NCBI RefSeq assembly: GCF_029873635.1
Contig: NC_080422.1
Span: 6,231,764-6,295,763, forward strand
Origin: Malania oleifera
Lineage: Eukaryota > Streptophyta > Magnoliopsida > Santalales > Ximeniaceae
Direction of reading: 5' to 3'
Length of the DNA stretch: 64,000 bases
Shown: positions 23,801-33,900 of the stretch, one piece after another
How the letters are laid out: each line of letters opens with the position of its first letter
How positions within the stretch are numbered: the stretch's first letter is position 1
Notes under the pieces: model-generated
The model's input: only the letters and a program-made list of their open reading frames with translations
The model's database searches: none
What the model was told of the DNA's origin: nothing
Program-made: the position numbers and the translations under genes

Positions 23801-26800
23801 TTTACTTCTTAAAAATATTTAAATATTAACTAAAAAATATTTAAAATTATTATTAATTAAAAAGTAATCATATATCATTTTATTATGCATTATAACCTAT
23901 TAATTATTAATAAAAAATAATTAAATTCTGAAATAAATAAAAGAACCATCTATAAATTTAAATTAATATTAAATAAATAAAATTTTTTAATTTAGCTACT
24001 AATACTATTTTTAACATAAATTAATGTAATAATTATATGTTATAAATATACATTAAAAACAAGATTATTGTTAATTAATAAATAATATTATATTATTTTA
24101 GTTAATAGAAAATATTTAAATTTTAATTAGAAAAAAAATATAATTATCATTTGAATTTTTAATTATAAAAATATTAATATTTTTATTTAAAATATATTCA
24201 AAAATACATATTAGTTATTATAATTCAATTTTAGATTAAACAATAATTTTTTTCTAATTCAAATTAATTTTAAATAAATTAAAATTTTAAATTTAATCAA
24301 TAATACTACTTTTATCATAAATTAATATGATAGTAATATTTTATAAATATACATTAATAATAAGATTATTATTAATTAAAAATAATAATCTTATATTATT
24401 TTTTGAAAGAAAATATTTAAATTTATTTATAAATAATTATTAATGAAATTGTCAATTAAAAAATATTAATAGTTTTAATTTAAAATATATTAAAATAATC
24501 TTATAATACCCTATAATAAAAGTAAGTGTCCTAATACCACTTATTTTAAACATAATTAAACACAAATTACAACTTTCAACACTTTTTTAGTTTATCACTT
24601 GTTATCAACACTTTTTTGAAAAGTACTTTTGTATAAGTGGTTCCAAACGATCATTAAAAACTAGTCTATTCCTGAAAATAGGCATTGTGCGAATTAAATG
24701 TAATGTGAGTGTTTTTAGTGGTTTGAACATTAATCGCCACAATGTTTTACATTTTTTCATAACCAAAAATATCTAATAGTCTCTGAAAGACCTCGAATAG
24801 AATCATCAATAAGAAGATCTCTAGTTCAATCAAAATGTATTTGGCACCAATTAAGCGATCTGCTAAAAAGAACAATCTATAGCCAATCTTTATGGAAGTA
24901 CAAACAAATGAGATTGTGAGGGTAGCTCTAAGGGTATGCAATCAGTTGGTTCGCCCAATTAACCAAATTAATTAAAAAAAAATTAGTTAACCATTCATCA
25001 TAGCCGAACCGACCAAATTACCTTTCTTACCCAAAACCTTACCTAACCAAACCGGATTTTCAATTTATTCAGTTAACCAAATTAAATTATAATTAATTAT
25101 ATAAAAAAATATAATTGTATGCTTTCGATATTTAATTTATATTTAATTATTAATTATATAAAAATTATGGAATCCTAATTATAAATTATATAATTTATAT
25201 TTAATTATTAATTAATTGCATAATTCGTTTAAATCGGTTAACTGGAATGTAATTTCTCCATAACCGAATCAAAAACCGAATAATCGATTTTACTGAAATA
25301 TAAAATCGAACCGAACCAAACCAAACCACACTGAACCAACCGAATTTGATCGGTTATTTTGGTTAATTCAGTTTTCACCGAATTATGCACACCCCTAGGT
25401 GGACAAATAATAAGAGTTGATTGTGTTGCTATTTTTATATATAATAGTGCATACCTGTGTACAGCTCGAAAGCGAGACCTAACAATGTCTGGCCGACTAC
25501 TGCCAAGTCAAAAGTGTTCGTACGTACGATGGGCCTGCCCCACCCTGGTCTGGACTGGCAGGAACACGTCTACAACACTACATTGAAGCCACATCTCCCA
25601 CACTCTCTACTAGCAAGTGTGGTAACACTAGTCTGAACTGAACTGAATAACTACGGTACTAAGCCCTGACTACTGATCTAAATTAAACCATTCGGGTTCT
25701 GATAACATATAGTATGTTTACATATACTAATTTAACATGGAACTAGATTAATAGCCATTTTCTGAATTCTGGCCTTACGCCGAATAACATATATAATTGC
25801 GGCCTTATGCCGGCTATCAATCACGATCTTGTGCCGAACATATTATAACATATTGAACTGATATTTGTACTATTTATCATAAAATTCTGAAATCATAATT
25901 TCCTATATTATTTATAGTATTTCCGAAAAAACTGTTGTAAACATGTTTTTACTGAAAATTTGACATAACATAATATTCATAAAATGATACTCAGGTCACA
26001 CAAATTTAAATAGAATTGAAACTGAATATCTAAACTGAATATATTTCTGTTTAAAAATTTTAAAACGATTTTCATATTCAACAACAGTATTTTCAAATAT
26101 TCTGATATAACACACATAATTACTGTAAATACATGCTGTTTAAAAATAATATTTTTTTATAAAAATAAACTGACTTAATTTATCCTCTTACCTGACTACT
26201 AAAAAGCCAACAAATTTAACTAAATCTGCACATGTGGTGTTTCCAACTTAACACCCTAAAATTCACATTTTTCTCTAACAAAACTTCAGTATTATTTCAT
26301 CTACTATACCTCCTTAGTCCAGAAATACCAAATACCTTATAAAACTTAAAAGAATTAACTTACCCAAATTTTGAGATGGTACCTAAATTGGCCTCACAAA
26401 CGATTTATTCCTGCAGATATGAAAGGAAACTTCCCAGGAGTAGCATGACGACTTCGAATCGTCAAACCGGCGAAGAACTAGGCTAAAAACCTAGAGAGAA
26501 GGCAAAGGGAGACGGGGTTAGAGAGAGAAAAAGAGAATCTGCATGTTTCTCTCGCAAAAAAGTGATTCTTGGTCTTTTATAGAAATGCTTGTCCACATAA
26601 CCTCATTGACGAGTCACATCTCTTCGTCGACGAGTCCAAGAAGAGTTTCGTCGACAAACACCTTCTCCTCATCGACGAGTTTCAGGCTCTGAAAACAGAC
26701 CCTCAGTAATTTCTTGTTGATGAGGCACGCATCCCCGTTGATGAGCCTAGGAGCCCTGTTCGACGAGCACTTCTACACTCATCAACAAGACCCTACTGAA

Positions 26801-28982
26801 TTTCCCTTTTAAAATTTTTTTTCTTTCTTCTCCTTATATTATTTAATTAATATAATTCATTGAGTCTCTACATAATAAGCTTCAAAAAATTTCATGCTTG
26901 AATATTCTTTGAAGTACTTACAAAGCATGTCCCATTGACTCTTTTGACTCTTCAATTCTTAAACTCCTTGAAATCTTGAATTTATTGCTTTGAGTTCTTT
27001 TAATGTAGAGCCTCATTGTTCTTCAAGCTTTCAATTTTGATCACCAATATTGATGTGAGCTTTCAAAACTATTCCTTGTGATCATGTGAAGAATGCTAAG
27101 CTCCAATATCTATTTGTCCTAAAACATCACAACTTTGAAGCATGTTAAATAACCTTACTTTATTATCATCAAAATTAAGAGTCGTAAGCCTTATTTAGGC
27201 CAACACAAAGAAGTTTATCTACATGCCTATTCTTAGTTTCTCATGACCTCAGTCAATATAAGAATAAAAAAAGAAAAAGAAACCAGAAGAGAGAGAAAGA
27301 GAGAGAGAGGATTGACTATGTTTAATAGCTAATCATAAATCTACTACTAAATTTAATAGTTAATTAATAAACTGCATCAGAACTTTGAATTCTCAAATTT
27401 AAATGAATCTTTCCCAAATTTAGCTAAGTGTAGAAAGGAAGTTGTGGTCGACTGCGGCAATTAGGGGTGTGCAAACAATCCGTTCGGCCAAATTTGGTTA
27501 ATTAATTGAATTATCCAAATTTTTTGATTAACACTAATCCCTAACCGAACCGACCAAGTTAATTGTTGTAACTGAACTGTACCCGTCCGAACCAACTTTT
27601 TGAATAATTCGATTAACCGAATTTGACCAAATAAATTTAAAATTAATTATAAAAACAAAATATGATTACAAATTTTATTTCTAATTTACCAATTCCAACT
27701 TAATTAATAAAAGGGTTTATTAATAAAATAAATATTTTAAGATTAAATATTTAAGATTTAACATATATTATATATTAATATTACTAATTTATATTAATTA
27801 GTAATTCAAGTAATTTGGTTAACTGAATTAAAGATTCCTCGTACCCAAATACCCAAAATTATACAAATCTCAAGCTAAACCAAACCGAACTTATATATTA
27901 ACCGAGTCGAACCGATCAAACTCGGTTAGTTAATTTGGTTAAACGCAAATTATGCTCACCCCTAACGGTAATTGATACGAATACTAATTACTTTTAATAA
28001 AAAAATGAAATAAAAAAGGATAAAAAAAAAAAAGCATACCAAGATGCTGCAAAAAGGAGAGGGGGAGAAGAGGATTTGGAGGAGGAGAAAGAAGAACGTA
28101 AACTGAAAAAAGAAATTAACTCCACTTTTAGTGGGATTTTTGGAAGTATTTATGTCCTCATTAGATAATTTATTTAGTAAATAAAATAAATATTTATAAA
28201 AGGTTGATATGGGGATTTAGAAAGATGATCCCCGGTAGAATAATAGAATACAAAAAAACAGAACGGAGGAGAACAGGATTTGGAGGAGAAGAACATAAAC
28301 TGAACTCCACTTTTAGTAGGATTGTTAGAGGTCGGTGATATGATTTTTTACTTTTATGTCCTCAATAAATAAATTTTTTAGTAAATAAAATAAATATTTA
28401 TAAGAAATTAATATGGAGATTTAGAAAGATGATACCTTTGGAATCCCTTCATAGTAGTAAAGAATTACTGAAAGCTCAAATTTCTAGTGGCTTATTAAAC
28501 AATTTTATTGATAAGAAAGACAAGAAAAGGTCTAAAATTATGCATTCATGTACTAAATTTAGGCCGTAAATTCCCATCATGCACCGGAGAGAGAGAGAGA
28601 GAGAGGACCTGAGAAGTGGGAGAGGGGATGTGGAGCAAAGGCGTAGCAACATGGAAAACAGAGTGGCAGTGTTTGATGGCAGCTTCAAACTGGGTGGGAT
28701 TGTAAATATCAGCCTGGAATAAAACAAGATTGGTCTCTGCATGTGGTAGCGACTTCAGAATCCCAACTTTCTTCTCATCCTCTGCACACACATATTTAAT
28801 TCCAATATCAAATTAATCTGCACAGAACAGAGAGAGGACAGAGGAGAGAACAGAGAGAGACCCAGATTCCTGAGAGTAGCATGAACAGTAAAGCCTTTCT
28901 CCAGCAGCTTCTTGACGAGGAAAGAACCTATATACCCTGACCCCCCCGTCACACACACCCTTCTGCTGTTCTTTCTCTCCAT
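20850..28982 (-). CDS. DFR-family NAD(P)-dependent reductase (anthocyanidin-reductase / HC-toxin-reductase-like), five exons
   Basis: Exons on the minus strand: 28862-28982, 28609-28781, 22706-22918, 21307-21692, 20850-21021. They join in frame to 1065 nt (354 residues), the usual length for the family. The Rossmann glycine motif [10 protein letters not shown] is at residues 11-20. The catalytic Ser/Tyr/Lys set is S131 (YTASV), Y171 and K175 (GYVRSK). The family block [18 protein letters not shown] lies in exon 4, and the closing [13 protein letters not shown] helix in exon 5. Such enzymes reduce flavonoid or related carbonyls with NADPH in the cytosol. The closest annotations I recall for this sequence type are putative anthocyanidin reductase and NADPH HC-toxin reductase; the substrate cannot be read from sequence. 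Intron 2 is 5690 bp and full of repeats. The donors of introns 1 and 2 are weak (GTCTCT, GTCCTC). AATAAA on the minus strand lies at 20774-20779 and 20727-20732. Confidence 0.88.
21022..21306 (-). other. Intron 4 of the reductase gene
   Basis: Donor GTTAAG and acceptor TTTAG. It holds an AT-rich 3' half and, close to the donor, a sharply GC-rich patch (about 21188-21245) unlike its surroundings. The reading frame of exon 4 stays open into it, but homology stops at the donor. Confidence 0.75.
23500..24500. repeat. AT-rich tandem array, about 300-bp period, three units
   Basis: A 60-bp landmark (beginning 'cataaattaat' and ending near 'aagattattattaa') recurs at about 23723, 24014 and 24315, spacing 291 and 301. 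The units are diverged and almost pure A/T. It lies in intron 2 of the reductase gene. Confidence 0.7.
24929..25397 (+). mobile_element. MITE-like element with AGGG(G)TGTGCA termini
   Basis: The left end 'taagggtatgcaat' pairs with the right end 'aattatgcacacccct', giving short imperfect inverted termini around an AT-rich core with many AACCGAA words. It has the same family and orientation as 27462-27964. Flanking 8-mers match poorly, so the target duplication is not clear. An hAT-type origin is inferred. Confidence 0.6.
25430..26872 (-). mobile_element. Gypsy LTR (minus strand), partial
   Basis: On the minus strand it starts TGTAGAGACTCAATG at 26872, comparable with the TGTAACGACC start of the LTR at 39565. 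It carries TCGTCGACGA (26624-26633) and variants in its U3, and continues to the 'gtacgatgggcctgcc' and 'gcgagacctaacaatg' blocks shared with the other LTRs of this family. No internal region is attached. It lies in intron 2 of the reductase gene. The low-coordinate limit is approximate. Confidence 0.7.
26873..27205 (-). mobile_element. Copia-like LTR piece (minus strand)
   Basis: On the minus strand it begins TGTTGGCCTAAATAAGG and continues into 'gatgataataaag', a start I associate with large Copia LTRs of plants. It directly abuts the gypsy LTR. No other part of the element is seen. Confidence 0.35.
27462..27964 (+). mobile_element. hAT-like MITE, second copy of the AGGGGTGTGCA family
   Basis: Termini TAGGGGTGTGCAAA and TATGCTCACCCCTA are inverted repeats. 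Flanking 8-mers GCGGCAAT and ACGGTAAT agree at six of eight positions, in keeping with an aged 8-bp hAT target duplication. The core has the same AACCGAACC words as 24929-25397 and the same orientation. Confidence 0.7.
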
Positions 28983-29073
28983 TAATATTCTCTCTGCTCC
29001 TTCCGCTATCAGGTACTGCTCCTACAAGCTTCTTTCCTCTTCTTCTTCCATCTCCTTTTTATTCAGTTTCTCC

Positions 29074-29282
29074 TTTTTTTTTTTTTTTTTTAGATAACGC
29101 TCCGCTGTCCAAGTCTGTTTTAGCGGCCCGCGACTAATTCTGCGCCCCATGCCAGCCTGCCCCACAGTCCACGTAGAGGATAAATTCAGGAGCAAGTGGC
29201 AGGAATCGTACCCGAGAGAAGAGAAAGCCCCGACTTCGTGAAAGGCACTCCAAGGTCCGTCCAGCCAACTGAGCCCCGCAGT
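29074..29282 (-). mobile_element. tRNA-derived SINE upstream of the reductase gene
   Basis: On the minus strand it starts with an A-box-like GGGGCTCAGTTGGCTGG, has a B-box-like GGGTACGATTCC, and ends in an 18-nt poly(A) (poly(T) 29074-29091 on the plus strand). It shares 'ggataaattcagg' and 'gactaat' words with the SINE at 20460. No clear target duplication was found. Its tail end lies 91 bp upstream of the reductase ATG. Confidence 0.75.
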
Positions 29283-29326
29283 GAACGAGTGAGAGAGAGA
29301 GAGAGAGAGAAAAAAAAAAAAGGGGA

Positions 29327-29402
29327 ATAGAGAATCTCTACTTCTAACCACCCTCCTACATATAAATCCAAACATGACCCAAGCCCATCACCTTACAATC
29401 CA

Positions 29403-29452
<50 letters not shown>

Positions 29453-29975
29453 GGGATTGTAATTCGGTGGGCTTGTACCATGTTTGGATTTATATATAGG
29501 TGGCTAGGAATAGAGATCCGTCTCTATTCTCCATTTTATTTTTTATCATCTCTTAATCTCTACTCCTAGCCACCTATATATAAATCCAAACATAGTCCAA
29601 GCCCATCGGATTACAATCCCCATACACACACACACACACATATGTATGTATGTATATATATTTATATATATATATATTACTTTAATTTTCAATTTTATTC
29701 CTATTTAAGTTATTGTTTTCATTAATTGTGTTATTTTTTTTATCATTACTTAATTTATTAGTGTGTAACTCATTCCATCCTAGTTTTTTTGGAGTGTTCA
29801 GAACATATAAAAACTATATTTTTCAATGTTTATTATTGGTCCAAATTAAATGACTCGACAGTTAACAATGATTTTTTTGGAGGTGCAGAACAAGTGGTGA
29901 GTGCATGCAAGTTGGCTGGCAAGCATGAATACTTGGGCCATGTTTGGACTTATATATAGGAGGGTGGCTCCTTCA
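29327..29975. mobile_element. Nested inverted-repeat MITE cluster with TA/TG microsatellites
   Basis: Four arms share the block 'atatataaatccaaacatg' or its complement, at about 29347-29390, 29480-29505, 29575-29600 and 29930-29970. The inner pair (about 29450-29520 and 29560-29630) forms a near-perfect hairpin of about 70 bp per arm around a 40-bp loop. The outer pair (ccaccctcctac / ataggagggtgg) encloses it. (TA)n and (TG)n tracts lie at 29403-29453 and (CA)n/(TA)n at 29625-29680. Confidence 0.75.
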
Positions 29976-30142
29976 AAGGCGAGTAGGTAGAGACGTACCT
30001 CTATAAAGGTGATAGGGACAGGGGATAGAGAGAGTTGAAAAGCCATGTGCGGCCCAGAAACACCGTTAGCAGACAAGTGGACTGAAATGTCCTCATGCTT
30101 TTGCCCGTCCAGTACGCATGATGTGCCCTTTAACTTTATCAC

Positions 30143-30944
30143 CGTCCATTTAATAGAATTCGATCAATTAAAAATCTGTTGATAACTTACCAAAAATTTT
30201 AATTTCAACTATTTATCCTGTAATCCCACTATGTGATTATAGAATGTATATATTTTCTTTTGAAATTTATTAAGTTCAGATGTATTAAAAAAACACAAAC
30301 CTTCCAAAAAAAAGGCAAATCCTTGGAGGAAAGGCTTGTGTCTTTTTAAGAGACGGTTCTGATATTTTTAAAACCTCAAAGAAAACAACCTTAGGACAGA
30401 TGATGATTTCTTTTGATCTTTTTTTTTTTCTTTTTTTTATTTCTAGGAAACAGAAAAAGGGGTGCGTAAATTTTGTCATAATAACTCACTTAAGAGACAA
30501 TGATCTTTACTTTTTGTTAATACTGTGTTTGAGAGCATAAATTTAGGATCTTAAATTTGAACTTGGGTGAATCTGAATAAAATTGTATAACATCTTATCT
30601 GAATTCACACAAGTTCAAATACAAGATCTCTCCCACACAGAGGATAAATTCTTTAATGAATATACAAATTTTAAACAACAAATAAGATCAAGACAAAGAA
30701 GAACACAAATCATCAATTCCATAAAATATGCAGCTGTACGCCAAAGGCACTGTCAACACAAGTAGGCAGGAACAGAACTGATGTCTTCATGTTTGCCATA
30801 CTCTGCCAGTCCTCATCAAATCTAACAGCTCGAAAAACCACCAGGTGAACCATAGCATTGGATTATATGAATTCTGGAAATTTAGAAGCACAATATGGTG
30901 ATGCCCACTTCCTAGACTTGCACAAATAGAAAAGGAAAGGCAGA
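30143..30944. other. Intergenic DNA between the reductase promoter side and SEH1
   Basis: No gene or clear element is supported. The SEH1 stop codon is at 30945, and its 3' untranslated region should occupy the upper part. I saw no AATAAA on the minus strand close to the stop. Confidence 0.5.
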
Positions 30945-33900
30945 TTAAGATGTGGGTTCTAATGCAGCTTGCTCGTGCCAAACACCGTTTAAGTTCGACT
31001 GCCACAAACGAACCACTCTGTCACCCCCAGTAGATGCCAGTGTCATTCCACTCATGTCCCATTCCATTTGCCAAACCTAATTGCAAAAAAATAAAAAAAT
31101 CAACTACATGTTTGGCATGAAAGAATGGGATGAAACTGGATGGAATAGAATTGAATTTATAAATTCAAGTTTTCATTCTATTCCATTATTCACCCCACCA
31201 TTCCATTGTGCAAAGGAAACAAGATAATTCATTTCCCTCTTTCAAACTAAACATGCACTCTAGAAATGCATTGCTAGTCTGCCACTATCTTTCAAATTTA
31301 CAAAAAAATTAAAGATACTATGGTTTCAAACAGAGGGACCCTTAAGACTCGCGTAAGAGGGTTGCAGGACTGACCAAAGTAACCTACAATATAGAATGTC
31401 TATGTTCATGAACGAGGACAGGGTCGCAGTGTAATAAGTTCAGGGTATACAATTATATGATGTAAACCTGTTAATGGCACTTGTACTTTTAAAGAGTGAA
31501 TGTTTGGTGAACTATTTCAAAGACCGTAAGAAAGATTATAATGCAGCAAGGCTCCTCCACTTTTACCACAAAAAAGGTCATAGAGAAGACATTGAATTAA
31601 AATTTTAGATCATCAGATTTAATATTCCAAAACAAAAATGTACCATGTTTTAGAACGTTCATACCGATCTGTGGTTTCCCATGCAGTTGGCATTTTCTGG
31701 TAACTATGGGTTTGATATTCTTATGTACAGTGGAGAAATTCAAACCATAGTATTACAGTGTTAAAGATCCACCATTAGATAACTAAATGAGTACATGAGA
31801 TGATGGGTCCTGAGTTTAATAATAACATAACGTGATTTTATTGATCACTAGATGATAAGAGCATTTATTCAAAAGCAGCAAGCCAAGCCCTCAGAGCACA
31901 CTGTTACCATGACCAATCACCAATCAGTTTTATTTAGTTATTTATTTTTGCTATGCTACTAGTAGATACAACTGAGTACATCATATCATAACCAAGTTCA
32001 ATTCACTATATTCATACAATATTTTTATGAGGGGAGCGTTGCCCTAAGAATCAAGATGGCTTGAACCCAAGACCCAAGGGAAAGGAAGATTGAGAAATCC
32101 CACAATTTAAGAGCCAGAGCAAAAGCTCTTACGAATTTGCAATTACTTAGAAGGCACATAATTTTCATCACCCTATTCTTTTCTCTTGCACACCCCTTAT
32201 ACATCTTTCCAATCTAATTCAGCATGCTCCTGGCAAAGTTTTTATCTCCCCCCTCCCCCTCCGCCCCTCTGCCCCCCTGCTTTGTTCTCTGATATCATGT
32301 GCTTTAAAGTACAAACTCTGAAATCTTTTCAAAAATATATTATTTCTTGCTGGAAATTATCTCTTTTCTATTTCAAAGAAACTTAGGTGAGTCACTTCAC
32401 ACTTCAACTAAAGCTGACGTGATATTTAAATTAGTGTAGGAAATTTAACAGTCACTTTGAGTGTCTGGAACTCTGTCCTCCGCAGAATTTAAGCACTAAC
32501 CTAGTAACCATAAAATAGAGAAAATACAACAAATCTAAAAGCGGGTATTGATACCTCTCCTTCATGACCAGAAAGCAATGCCACCTTCTCTACAGAAAGC
32601 CTTCCATCATCATCAGGGTTCAAACCCAGATGCCATATTGCAATACCCTTCTGACTTGCAACAGCTATGACCTCATATGGCCTAAAAGAAAATAATACAA
32701 CTTCATTTATCTGTTTAAAACGTTAATAGGTCTTATTTCAATCTTCTCATCAACAAATGGAAGCACAAGTAGCAGAGGAGATCAAAACCTAAGGGCATTT
32801 TACACGCAAATATCCATCATTGATCATTCCATCATATTTGATGCCTATGCCACCAACATGGAAGAAGATCCGATGCATGGGATACAGGAACCAATCATAT
32901 TAAATATCAAACATATGATGAAGAAGAATTATTCTGAAAGTAATTCACCAGTTCGTACAAAAATGTATTTATGAAAGAAACAGATGCATAATCACCTGCC
33001 AATGTTTGGTGCCCATGCAACCGCATAAACCTGATCACCCTTGTCCCCAGGCAAAGCTAACTCGGCAACTGGAAGCCACCTTTGATGGGCCTCATCGAAT
33101 TCCCATACCTACAGAAATGTATTATGAAATTAACTAGGTCATTTTACAGCCCTGAAATTGTTGAATGAAATTGCCCAATATCGTGCAAATTGGTGGAAAA
33201 CGATTCATGTAACTGACTCCACCAGGTGAGACTTAAAGCCAATTTGTCACCGTTATTGTATTTTGACATCCACTCGATTTATTATTTCACAAAAATATAC
33301 TCTTTTATCTAAACTTAAGTATGCTTCCATTAATAAGGCAGCATGGTTTTAAACAGGCGTAACGGGAAGCAAGAGTAGCAGATGTTACATTAACGGGAAA
33401 CGGGTGTAACGGCTGTTAAATTTTTTCCAAGCACGTTGTGCATATTATTGTATTTGCATGTTTTAAGCTTTTAATCCTCCTCCGAAAGAATTTCAGTGCA
33501 TTTTGGATTCTATAGATCAACTAAGTTGTTTGATAAGGGCAAGAAATTTACGTTTGTTTTAAACCACCATTGATAGAAAAATTACACGTGTGTGTATTTA
33601 TACTTTCTCATTATTCTTATGCATGACAAATTCTATGTGTGAAAAATTAATAAATAAAACAAAATAAATTATACACTCCATTAATTTATTAGACACATAA
33701 GACATGCGATTATACGAATAATACAAATATACAATAACTAGAAAAGAAAAGAAGGTTGAAGTTGAAAAATAATTTTTGTCAAAATAAAATATTTTCCTAA
33801 CAAATTAGTATTTTCATATTATTAATTAATGCATCTCTTGTGAGTATTTTAAAGAATAGTAAATTTTGCATCATTATCATCCTCATTATAATCTTTTCTC

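Larger units (their letters stand above)
22919..28608 (-). other. Intron 2 of the reductase gene (5690 bp), repeat-filled
   Basis: Its ends are fixed by exon 2 (TSQ, donor GTCCTC) and exon 3 (acceptor AAAACAG before YKNTVEAA). From low to high coordinate it holds an unassigned GC-richer patch (about 23240-23460), an AT-rich tandem array, a MITE, a gypsy LTR, a Copia-like LTR piece, a second MITE, and simple GA tracts. None of these interrupts coding sequence. Confidence 0.8.

Noticed and set aside
28912-29097. Plus-strand frame opposite exon 1 of the reductase gene
   Set aside because: Antisense shadow of the Rossmann-motif exon running into the SINE poly(T).
32030-32130. GCTTGAACCCAAGACC-like text suggesting a third SINE in SEH1 intron 7
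   Set aside because: Only a loose B-box match. No A-box, tail or target duplication could be recognised.
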